A stretch of 64,000 nucleotides of DNA from Bordetella petrii (GTDB lineage: Bacteria; Pseudomonadota; Gammaproteobacteria; Burkholderiales; Burkholderiaceae_B), in assembly GCF_017356245.1 (NCBI RefSeq), contig NZ_JAFMZZ010000001.1, positions 2,149,490 through 2,213,489 on the forward strand, given 5' to 3'. Both the position numbers and the translations under genes were made by a program. Numbering within the stretch: position 1 is the first letter of the stretch; every line of letters starts with the position of its first letter. This document shows, in pieces, positions 53,738 through 61,665 of the stretch. The notes under the pieces were generated by a model. It ran no database searches. It had not been told where the DNA came from and worked only from the letters and a program-made list of their open reading frames with translations.

Positions 53738-56700
53738 TCAGGCGGCCTGCCGCGCCGCCATCATCTGCCGGTTCACCAGGTGCGCATAGGCGCCGCCGCG
53801 GCGCAGCAGGTCGTCGTGCGTGCCTGATTCCACGATGCGGCCGCCGTCTACCACGGCGATCGTGTCGGCCTGGCGGATGGTGGACAGCCGGTGCGCGATG
53901 ATCAGCGTGGTGCGGTGGCGCATCAGCTCGGCCAGCGCCTGGTGCACCTGGGCCTCGCTGATGGCGTCCAGGTGCGACGTGGCCTCGTCCAGGATCAGGA
54001 TCGGCGCGTCGCGCAGGAAGGCGCGGGCGATGGCGATGCGCTGCCGCTGGCCGCCCGACAGCGCCACGCCGCGCTCACCCACGCGGGTGCGCAGGCCGTC
54101 CGGCAGGCCGGCCACCAGCTCGGCCAGCGCGGCGCGTTCCACCGCCTGCCGCACGGCATCGGCGCTGGCGTCGGGGCGGGCCAGCCGGATGTTGTCTTCC
54201 AGGGTGCCGTTGAGCAGCCAGGTATCCTGCGCCACCAGGGCAATGCGGCGATACAGCGCGTCGAGCGTCAGCTCGGGCAGGCCGATGCCGCCGATGCGCA
54301 CGGCGCCCTGCTGCGGATCCCAGAAGCGCAGCAGCAGGCTGGCCAGCGTGCTCTTGCCCGCGCCCGACGGGCCGACCAGCGCCAGGGTGGCGCCGGCCGG
54401 CAGGTCCAGTGCGACCTGGTTCAGGGCGGGATGCCGGCGGCCCGGATAAGTGAAGGTCACCTGGTCGAAAGCCAGCGGCAGGCCGGCGCTGTCCAGCGGC
54501 GGCGCCAGCGGGCCATCGGCGATCGGCACCGGCTCGTCGTGGATGGCGCGCAGGCGCCGCGTCGAGGCCAGCGTGTCGGCCAGCTGGCGGCTGACCTGGG
54601 CGATTTCCGACACCGGCAAAAAGGCAGCCACCGACAGCAACACCAGCAGCGGCAGCAGGCCGGCCGCCAGCTGGCCCTGTGCCACCCACCAGGCGCCCAC
54701 CGCCGCCACCGCCAGCCCGCCCAGGCCGGTGGCGATTTCAAGCAGGGCGCCCTGGCGCGACAGGTCGGCCAGCAAGGCCAGCCGCACACGCTGGTAGTCG
54801 TGGGCAATCGCCAGGAAGGCGGCGCGCCGCCGGCCGGCCGCCGAGAACGCCACCAGGTCGGACAGCCCCTGGATGGTTTCGGAAAGGTGGGCGCCGAGCA
54901 GGCCCAGCGACTGGCGCGCCAGGCTGCCCTGCGCGTCCACGCGCGCGCGGCTCAGCCAGGGCGAGGCGCCGGCCCACAGCAGGAACGGCAGCAGCGCCAG
55001 CACCAGCGGCCACGCCGTGACGCCCAGGATGGCCAGCACCACGGCCGGCACCAGCACTGCGACAAATGCCGGTGCCACCGTGTGGGCGAAGAAGTACTCG
55101 ATGGTTTCCACGTCCTGCGTGGCCAGGCCGACCAGGTCGCCCGAGCGCCTGCGCAGCAAGTAGGCGGGCGCCAGCGCTTCCAGCTTCTGGTACAGCGCGA
55201 TGCGCATTTCGGCCAGCAGCTGATAGGCGATGGCATGCGCCAGCCAGGATTCGAGCCAGTGCAGCGCCGCGGCGGCCACTGCCGCTGCGAACAGGCCGGC
55301 CAGCAGGCCATCGAAGGGCTCGCCGTTCTTCAGGCGCGCAATGACCAGCGCGCCCAGCACCGAAACGCCGATGAACGCCGCCACGCGCCCGACGCCGCTG
55401 GCGACCGTGATGGCGAACTGCCGCTTCCAGGGGCGGATGATCTGCATCAGCGTCTGCATCACCTGCCGCGTGCCGATGTGGCGCGCGTCGGCTTCCAGCG
55501 GCGCGGGGGCGGGGCGGCCGTCGCCGCTGCCGGCTTCGGCCTGCAAGGCATCGGCCTGCAAGGCATCGGCCGCGGCCGGCAGCACTGCTGCCTGCGGCGC
55601 GCCCTGCTGGCCGCCCATCAGGCGCCGGTACAGGGTGTCGCCGGCCATCAGGGCGTCGTGCGTGCCCGATTCCACGATGCGGCCGCCGTCCAGCACCAGG
55701 ATGCGGTCGGCATTGACGACACTGGACAGGCGATGCGCCAGCACCAGGGTGGTGCGGCCGCGGCTGAGCCGGTCGAGCGCCTGCTGGATCCCGGCTTCGT
55801 TTTCGGCGTCCACCGACGACAGCGCCTCATCCAGGATCAGGATCGGCGTGTCGCGCAGCAGCGCCCGCGCAATCGCCAGGCGCTGCCGCTGGCCGCCCGA
55901 TAATTGCAGCCCGCGCTCGCCCAGCACGGTCTGGTAGCCCTGCGGCAGCGCCATGATGAACGCATGCGCGTTGGCCGCCGCCGCGGCCGCCTGCAATTGG
56001 TCCGGCGTGGCGTCGGGCCGCGCCAGCAGCAGGTTTTCTTCCACCGTGCCGTGAAACAGCGTGCTGTCCTGGGCCACCAGCGAAATGCGCGCGCGCACGG
56101 CTTCGGGGTCGAGCGCGCGCAGGTCGTGGCCGCCGATTTCGATATTGCCGGCCTGCGGGTCATGCAGGCGCAGCAGCAGGCGCACCAGGGTGGATTTGCC
56201 CGAGCCGCTGGGCCCCACGATGCCGACGCGCTCGCCGGGCTGTATGTCGAAGCTCATGCCCTGGTGCGTGATGCGGCGTCCGCCGGGATACGAGAATTCC
56301 ACATTCTTGAAGGCGATGGCCAGGCCGCCCGCGGCGGCCGGCGCGGTGCCGCCCGCGCCTCGCGGCGCCGGGCTGGCGGCGTCGAGCAGCGCGCGCACGC
56401 TGGCCGCGGCCGACTGGCCCATCAAGCCCTGGTGCAGCACCGAGCGCATGTCGCGCAGGGGGCGGAAGATTTCGGTGCCGGCCATCAGCACGACCAGCAG
56501 CGCGGCCAGCGTCATCTCGCCCTGCGACACGCGCCAGGCGCCCAGCGCCAGCGCGGCGGCGGCCCCCACGGTAATGCCGATGTCGGTGGCGAAGCGCGCC
56601 GAGACTTCGCGGCCCAGCACCTTGAAGGTATTGTCCGACAGGGCGCGCGCGCGGTCGGCCAGCCGTTCGCCCCAGGCGCGGCTTTGGCCGAACGCCTTCA

Positions 56701-57322
56701 GCGTGGGCAGGCCCTGCATTGCATCGAGGAATTCTTCGCCGAAGGCCTTGAAGGCCTGGGCCCGGCGCCGCGAGGCATCGCGATGGCTGCCGTGCGCCGC
56801 CAGCGGCAGGATCAGCGTGACCAGCGCGGCGGCCATCAGCACCAGCGCCACCGGCCAGTCCCACCAGGCAATGAAGGCGAAGATCACGACCGGCGCGCAG
56901 GCCGCGATGAACAGCTGCGGCAGGTAGCGGCCGAAGAAGCTCTGCAGCTGCTCGACACCGTCGATCACGGCCAGCATCACGCCGCCGGTGCGCTGGCCGC
57001 CGAACCAGGCCGGGCCCAGCTCGACGATCTTGTCGTACAGCTGCGCGCGCAGGTTGTTCTGGATGAGCGCGGCATTGCGGTTGGCCAGCAGGTTCAGCGC
57101 ATGCTCGAACATGCCGCGCAGCAGGATCGCGCCGGCCGCGCCGGCCAGGGGCCACCACAGTGCGCCGCCCTCGGCGCCGGCGAACAGCCGCGCCAGGAAC
57201 TGCCCCAGCAGCACGAAGCGCGCGATGCCCGCCGCCAGCCCCAGCAGGCCCAGCAGGGCGCAGGCCAGCATGCGCAGGCGCACGCCGCGCGTCATCGCCC
57301 AGAGTGTCGAATCGAAATACAT
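53738..57322 (-). CDS. Fused two-half ABC exporter (TMD-NBD-TMD-NBD)
   Basis: A 1194-residue protein joining two exporter half-units. Half 1 (about 1-570) has six membrane spans, Walker A GPSGSGKST, signature LSGGQRQR and Walker B ILILDEALSSVD. Half 2 (about 630-1190) repeats this with GPSGAGKST, LSGGQRQR and ILILDEATSHLD. The first NBD has Ala for Thr after DEA, a mild difference. The TMDs resemble CydDC and multidrug/lipid exporters. The linker (575-625) is Ala/Pro-rich with a short repeat LQADALQA. Both halves look active, so it could act as a monomeric full transporter; substrate unknown. AAAGGGG precedes ATG 57322. Confidence 0.9.
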   Translation of the reverse strand: MYFDSTLWAMTRGVRLRMLACALLGLLGLAAGIARFVLLGQFLARLFAGAEGGALWWPLAGAAGAILLRGMFEHALNLLANRNAALIQNNLRAQLYDKIVELGPAWFGGQRTGGVMLAVIDGVEQLQSFFGRYLPQLFIAACAPVVIFAFIAWWDWPVALVLMAAALVTLILPLAAHGSHRDASRRRAQAFKAFGEEFLDAMQGLPTLKAFGQSRAWGERLADRARALSDNTFKVLGREVSARFATDIGITVGAAAALALGAWRVSQGEMTLAALLVVLMAGTEIFRPLRDMRSVLHQGLMGQSAAASVRALLDAASPAPRGAGGTAPAAAGGLAIAFKNVEFSYPGGRRITHQGMSFDIQPGERVGIVGPSGSGKSTLVRLLLRLHDPQAGNIEIGGHDLRALDPEAVRARISLVAQDSTLFHGTVEENLLLARPDATPDQLQAAAAAANAHAFIMALPQGYQTVLGERGLQLSGGQRQRLAIARALLRDTPILILDEALSSVDAENEAGIQQALDRLSRGRTTLVLAHRLSSVVNADRILVLDGGRIVESGTHDALMAGDTLYRRLMGGQQGAPQAAVLPAAADALQADALQAEAGSGDGRPAPAPLEADARHIGTRQVMQTLMQIIRPWKRQFAITVASGVGRVAAFIGVSVLGALVIARLKNGEPFDGLLAGLFAAAVAAAALHWLESWLAHAIAYQLLAEMRIALYQKLEALAPAYLLRRRSGDLVGLATQDVETIEYFFAHTVAPAFVAVLVPAVVLAILGVTAWPLVLALLPFLLWAGASPWLSRARVDAQGSLARQSLGLLGAHLSETIQGLSDLVAFSAAGRRRAAFLAIAHDYQRVRLALLADLSRQGALLEIATGLGGLAVAAVGAWWVAQGQLAAGLLPLLVLLSVAAFLPVSEIAQVSRQLADTLASTRRLRAIHDEPVPIADGPLAPPLDSAGLPLAFDQVTFTYPGRRHPALNQVALDLPAGATLALVGPSGAGKSTLASLLLRFWDPQQGAVRIGGIGLPELTLDALYRRIALVAQDTWLLNGTLEDNIRLARPDASADAVRQAVERAALAELVAGLPDGLRTRVGERGVALSGGQRQRIAIARAFLRDAPILILDEATSHLDAISEAQVHQALAELMRHRTTLIIAHRLSTIRQADTIAVVDGGRIVESGTHDDLLRRGGAYAHLVNRQMMAARQAA

Positions 57323-57367
57323 GGTGCCCCTTTCGTGTAGCCGACAGGATAGCGCAGCGCGCGAACC

Positions 57368-57988
57368 TCAGAACACGCCGAACAGGCCGCCCCGGTTCAG
57401 TTCTTTTTCGCACGAGCGGTATTGCGCGCCGAATCGTTCTGCGCGGGCCTGCACCTGCCGGGCCACGCGCATGAGCCAGGCCTTGCGCTCGTAGCTGCGG
57501 TTGCGGTAGCCCGTCCAGCCTTCGTGATAGTTCAGGTACTGCCCGTAGGCGTCCCATTTCGACACGCCGTTGATGCGCTGGGTCTTGCTGATGTACCAGC
57601 CCATGAAGTCCAGCGCGTCGGCCAGGTTGTCGCGGCTGGCGGTCCAGCCGCCGGCCTCGCGCTTGTAGTCGGCCCAGGTCTCGTCCTTGGCCTGGGCATA
57701 GCCATAGGCCGAACTGACGCGGCCCCAGGGGATGAAGCCCAGGAAGTAGTAGCGCGGCGGCAGGGCATCGTGCCGGAAGCTGGATTCCTGGTACATCATG
57801 GCGAACGGCACCTGCACCGGCACGCCCCATTTTTCGCGCATGTCCAGCGCGGCGTCGTGCCAGTCGGGCTTTTCGCGGAAGATGGCGCAGAGATTGTCGG
57901 GGTTCGACGGCGGCGTGGCGGCGCAGCCTGTCAATACCATCAGCAGGGCCAGCAGCGGCGGCCCCAGTGCGCTGCCCCATAGTCGCAT
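57368..57988 (-). CDS. Transglycosylase (SLT-like) lipoprotein
   Basis: A 206-residue lipoprotein with lipobox LTGC (Cys22). The motif MMYQESSFRHDA holds the presumed catalytic Glu68 of the lysozyme-like SLT fold, and SSAYGYAQAKDETW provides the usual GxxQ-type segment. Such enzymes cut the glycan strands of peptidoglycan, leaving anhydro ends. The family of short SLT lipoproteins is distinct from MltC or EmtA, so no symbol is given. ATG 57988 follows AAGGAA. It lies 45 bases upstream of the ABC exporter on the same strand, so the two may be co-transcribed. Confidence 0.86.
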   Translation of the reverse strand: MRLWGSALGPPLLALLMVLTGCAATPPSNPDNLCAIFREKPDWHDAALDMREKWGVPVQVPFAMMYQESSFRHDALPPRYYFLGFIPWGRVSSAYGYAQAKDETWADYKREAGGWTASRDNLADALDFMGWYISKTQRINGVSKWDAYGQYLNYHEGWTGYRNRSYERKAWLMRVARQVQARAERFGAQYRSCEKELNRGGLFGVF

Positions 57989-58076
57989 TGCCGGATTCCT
58001 TGTTGGGAGGATGGCGGCATTCTAAGCGCTGCGGCCCGTCATCGTCGCGCCGCCCCCGGCGTCCGGCCGGCCGCGT

Positions 58077-58832
58077 TCAGGGCAGCACGTCGCGGGTCAG
58101 GATGAATTCGCTGGCGCTGGTCAGGTCCGCCACCAGCGCGGCGCGGGCGGCTTCGCCGTCTTGCCGCGCAATCGCCGCGACCATGTTGGCGTGGTGCATG
58201 TACGCTTCGCCTTCGGCCAGCCGGCGCGGGCTGCTGGCCAGGTCGTAGTTGAGCACCGGGCCGACCTGCAGCCACAGGCCTTCGATGATCTGCAGCAGCG
58301 CCGGCATGCGGGCCGCCCGGTAGATGGCGAAGTGCAGGCCCTTGTTGGCGCGCACGGCCTGGCGCCCATCGGGCACCGCTTGTTCGCGCGCCAGCCGGAA
58401 TTCCTGCTCGTAGGCCTGGATTCCGGCCAGCTCGGCCGCGCTGCGATGCTGCGCGGCCTGCACGATGGCCAGGCCTTCGAGCTGGATGCGGATGGTGCGC
58501 AGTTCCAGAAAGCGGTTGCGCGTCATGATGGGCACGCGGATGGCGCGGTTGGGCATCACTTCCAGCGCCTGCTCGGCGGCCAGCCGGCCGACGGCCTCGC
58601 GCACCGGCATGGCGCTGGTGCCCACGGTGGCGGCCAGGCCGCGCAGCGTGAAGCGCTGCCCCGGCTCCATTTCGCCCGATTGCAGCAGTTCCTTCAAATC
58701 GGCATAGACCCGGTCCGACAAGGTATGCCGGACGATTTTCTCCATTTTCCCTTCTAGTTCAGTGGCTGGCGGCAGGCGGTCGGCCACATCGGCGGCGGGC
58801 GGGGCGGGTGGTTGCATGGCTGGATTTCTCAT
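58077..58832 (-). CDS. GntR-family (FCD) transcriptional regulator
   Basis: A 251-residue regulator with a GntR winged helix (about 35-100; LSDRVYADLKELLQSGEMEPGQRFTLRGLA and MPVREAVGRLAAEQAL) and an all-helical FCD ligand domain (about 115-245; LEGLAIVQAAQ, NKGLHFAIYRAA, HHANMVAAIARQDGEAARAA). The His and Asp residues of FCD metal sites are present. ATG 58748 (MEKIVRHT) has AGAAGG upstream and would give 223 residues; 58832 keeps a low-complexity lead. It is divergent from a sugar-type ABC operon, and a perfect palindrome lies in between, so it probably represses that operon and itself. Confidence 0.86.
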   Translation of the reverse strand: MRNPAMQPPAPPAADVADRLPPATELEGKMEKIVRHTLSDRVYADLKELLQSGEMEPGQRFTLRGLAATVGTSAMPVREAVGRLAAEQALEVMPNRAIRVPIMTRNRFLELRTIRIQLEGLAIVQAAQHRSAAELAGIQAYEQEFRLAREQAVPDGRQAVRANKGLHFAIYRAARMPALLQIIEGLWLQVGPVLNYDLASSPRRLAEGEAYMHHANMVAAIARQDGEAARAALVADLTSASEFILTRDVLP

Positions 58833-58850
58833 CGTATTATGCATTTTATG

Positions 58851-58866
58851 ATCTGTGATCACAGAT
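58851..58866. promoter_or_regulatory. Perfect 16-bp palindrome, candidate GntR operator
   Basis: ATCTGTGATCACAGAT is fully symmetric and sits 19 bases before the GntR-family start at 58832 and 105 bases before the binding-protein start. Palindromes with a GTnnnAC-like core (here TGTGATCACA) are typical of FCD GntR regulators. It also resembles a CRP half-site arrangement, but the spacing is shorter than CRP's. Confidence 0.65.
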
Positions 58867-58970
58867 ATACCTGATTCAACAATAAGCTTAACCCGACCCG
58901 GAGCACAAGAATTCCGGCGCGGCAAAAAATCCACAAACCATCCTCAATGGATACGGATACGGAGACAGGC

Positions 58971-60101
58971 ATGAATCGGTGCAAGACAATATTGGCCGCC
59001 GCCGCCCTGGCCGCCGCGGGCCTCGCCCCGGCGCTGTATGGCGCGCCGGCGCAGGCGCAGCAGAAAGCCAAAGTGTTCCTCAGCATGAGCTACGTCGGCA
59101 ACGACTGGCAGGCCGAGGCATCCAACATGGTCAAGGCCATGGCGGCCCATCCGTCGATGGCCGGCAAGGTCGACCTGCAGGTGCAGGTGGCCGGACCGAA
59201 CGCGCAAAAGCAGATCCAGCAGATCAATGCCATGGTGCAGGCCGGCGCCAAGGCCATCGTCGTTTATCCGATCTCGCCCACGGCCTTGAACCATGTCATC
59301 AAGAACGCCTGCGCCAAGAACGTGCTGGTGTTCGCCTACGACGCCGAGGTCACCGAGCCCTGCGCCCACAACGTCACGATCGACCAGGAAGAGGCAGGCC
59401 GCGTCACCGCGCAGTGGCTGGCCGACAAGCTGGGCGGCAAGGGCAATGTGGTGCTGGTCACGGGCGTGCCGGGCACCTCGGTCGATACGCAGCGCACCGC
59501 GGCGGCCAAGAAAGTCTTCGCCAAATACCCCGATATCAAGATCGTGGGCGAGGCGGTGGGCATGTGGAGCCAGGCGGTGGCGCGCACCGAACTGTCCAAG
59601 CTGCTGGCCACGCGCAACTGGGACAGCATCGATGGCTTGTGGATGCAGGTGGGCTGCTACACCGCGAATTCCATGCAGATCGAGGCGGGCCGCAAGCCGC
59701 AGGACCTGCTGCCCTGCGCGGGCGAGGGCTCCAACGGCGGGCGGGTGCAGATGCTGCCGCCCGGCACCCAGGCCGACGGCGCCGCCGGCACGTATGCGCC
59801 GATGGGCGCGCCGCGCGTGTCGTACGCGTCGCCGCCGTATTCGGGGGCGCTGGCCCTGAAGCTGGCCGTGCAGGCGCTGGAAGGCAAGCAAGTGCCCAAG
59901 CACGTCACGCTGCCGCTGCCGCTGGTCACCAACGAAACCATCAAGCTGTGCGACACCGGAAGCTGGGCCGAAATGAAGGCCGGCTGCAATGTGTTCAAGC
60001 CGTCGGCCGTCAAGAACCCCGGCTGGTTCGCCTCGATTTTCTCGAACGAAACACCGGAAGTGGGCCTGAACGCGGCGCTGGCGTCGCAGCCCGAACCCTG
60101 A
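58971..60101 (+). CDS. Sugar-type ABC transporter periplasmic binding protein
   Basis: A 376-residue type I periplasmic binding protein. A signal peptide (to about residue 30) is cleaved after AQA; the mature protein starts QQKAKVFLSMSYVGNDWQAE. Family marks are QINAMVQAGAKAIVVYPISP, IDQEEAGRVTAQWLADKL and GKGNVVLVTGVPG. The C-terminal half has four cysteines (GCYTAN, LPCAGEG, LCDTG, GCNVFK), unusual for RbsB-like proteins, which might form disulfides. ATG 58971 follows GGAGACAGG. It supplies an unknown sugar or polyol to the downstream permease. Confidence 0.86.
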   Translation: MNRCKTILAAAALAAAGLAPALYGAPAQAQQKAKVFLSMSYVGNDWQAEASNMVKAMAAHPSMAGKVDLQVQVAGPNAQKQIQQINAMVQAGAKAIVVYPISPTALNHVIKNACAKNVLVFAYDAEVTEPCAHNVTIDQEEAGRVTAQWLADKLGGKGNVVLVTGVPGTSVDTQRTAAAKKVFAKYPDIKIVGEAVGMWSQAVARTELSKLLATRNWDSIDGLWMQVGCYTANSMQIEAGRKPQDLLPCAGEGSNGGRVQMLPPGTQADGAAGTYAPMGAPRVSYASPPYSGALALKLAVQALEGKQVPKHVTLPLPLVTNETIKLCDTGSWAEMKAGCNVFKPSAVKNPGWFASIFSNETPEVGLNAALASQPEP

Positions 60102-60129
60102 CGCCCGCCCGCACCGCAAGGAAACTGCC

Positions 60130-61665
60130 ATGAATATCGCCGATCCTGCTGTCGCGGCGGTGCGGGCTGTCGGCCTGCGCAAGGCCTTCGGCCCCACCGT
60201 GGCGGTGGACGACGTGTCGTTCGAGATCCAGCCGGGCACCGTGCATGCCCTGCTGGGTGAAAACGGCGCGGGCAAGTCCACGGTCGTCAAGCTGTTGTCG
60301 GGCCTGATCGAACCCAGCGGCGGCCGGCTCGAAGTGCACGGCCGGCCCGTGCGGCTGCGTTCGCCGCGCGCCGCCCATGCGCTGGGCATCCAGACGGCCT
60401 TCCAGGAAATGACCCTGGTGGCCGACCTGTCGGTGCTCGACAATATGCTGATGCCCTACGCGCCGCGCGGCCCGCTGGGCATGGTGCGGCGCCGGGCGGC
60501 GGCCGAGCGCGTGTCGCAGCATTTGCGCGACCTGGATTTCGACGTGGACTTGCACGCCGAGGCCGGCACGCTGGACCTGGCGCTGCGCCAGAAGATCGAA
60601 ATCGCCCGCGCGGTGCTGCGCGCGCCGCGCATCCTGCTGCTGGACGAGCCCACGTCCACGCTGGCCGGCCGCGATGTCGACTGGCTGGGCGGCCTGATCG
60701 CGCGCCTGAAAGCGCAGGGCACCACTGTAGTGTTCATCTCGCACCGCATGCGTGAAGTGCGGGCCTTCTGCGACCGCCTGACCATTCTGCGCAACGGCAG
60801 GCATATTTCCACCGGCCCGGCCGGCGAACTGGACGACGATGCCGTCATCGAGCGCATCGTGGGCCGCAGCGTATCGCGCGTGTTCCCCCCACGCCCGGCC
60901 GACGCGCCGGCGTTCGGCCCGGAAGTACTCGGCGCGCGCGGGCTGGATGCCGGCAAGGCGCGCGGCATCGATTTCAGCCTGCGGCGCGGCGAGATACTGG
61001 GCGTGGCGGGGCTGCAGGGCATGGGCCAGCTGGATCTGTTCCATGCCTGCTTCGGCATGCTGGCGCCCAGGCAGGGGCAGATCCTGGTCGACGGGCGCGC
61101 CGTCATGCTGGGCTCGCCGGCCGATGCCATCCGGCCCAACATCGGCATCGGCATGGTGCCGGAAGACCGCAAGACCGAAGGCCTGTTCCTGAAACTGGAC
61201 GGACGCGCCAATGCGACCCTGCCGGTGGTGCGGCGCTATACGCGCGGCGGCGTGATCCGCACCGCGGCCGAGAACGCCGCGGTCGAGCGCGCCTTCGAGC
61301 GCGTGCAGGTCGACCGCCGCGCCGTGTGGACGCCGGCCGGCGCTTTCTCGGGCGGCAACCAGCAGAAGATCGCGATCGCCAAATGGTTGCTGGCGCAAAG
61401 CCGCATTCTGCTGCTGTTCGACCCCACGCGCGGCATCGACGTGGGCACCAAGCACGAGCTGTATGTATTGATGCGGCAGTATGTGGCCGAAGGCGGCGCT
61501 ATCTTGTTCCATTCCACCGAGATCCCTGAAATCGTCAACCTGTGCGATCGCGCGCTGGTGCTGTATGGCGGCAGCGTGCAGGGCGAACTGGCCGGGGCGG
61601 CCCTGACCGAGCAGGGCATCATGCGCATTGCGCTGGGCGGCCAAACGCAGCAGAGGGCGGCATGA
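60130..61665 (+). CDS. Sugar ABC transporter double ATPase (RbsA/MglA type)
   Basis: A 511-residue protein with two ABC domains. The first has Walker A GENGAGKS, ILLLDEPTSTLAGRD and switch His in ISHRMREV; its signature is degenerate (LALRQKIEIARA). The second lacks a proper P-loop (GLQGMGQLD) but has the signature SGGNQQKIAIAKW and LFDPTRGIDVGTK, the pattern of RbsA/MglA proteins. The two sites would form one composite active site. AAGGAA precedes ATG 60130. The stop overlaps the permease start by four bases. Confidence 0.92.
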   Translation: MNIADPAVAAVRAVGLRKAFGPTVAVDDVSFEIQPGTVHALLGENGAGKSTVVKLLSGLIEPSGGRLEVHGRPVRLRSPRAAHALGIQTAFQEMTLVADLSVLDNMLMPYAPRGPLGMVRRRAAAERVSQHLRDLDFDVDLHAEAGTLDLALRQKIEIARAVLRAPRILLLDEPTSTLAGRDVDWLGGLIARLKAQGTTVVFISHRMREVRAFCDRLTILRNGRHISTGPAGELDDDAVIERIVGRSVSRVFPPRPADAPAFGPEVLGARGLDAGKARGIDFSLRRGEILGVAGLQGMGQLDLFHACFGMLAPRQGQILVDGRAVMLGSPADAIRPNIGIGMVPEDRKTEGLFLKLDGRANATLPVVRRYTRGGVIRTAAENAAVERAFERVQVDRRAVWTPAGAFSGGNQQKIAIAKWLLAQSRILLLFDPTRGIDVGTKHELYVLMRQYVAEGGAILFHSTEIPEIVNLCDRALVLYGGSVQGELAGAALTEQGIMRIALGGQTQQRAA

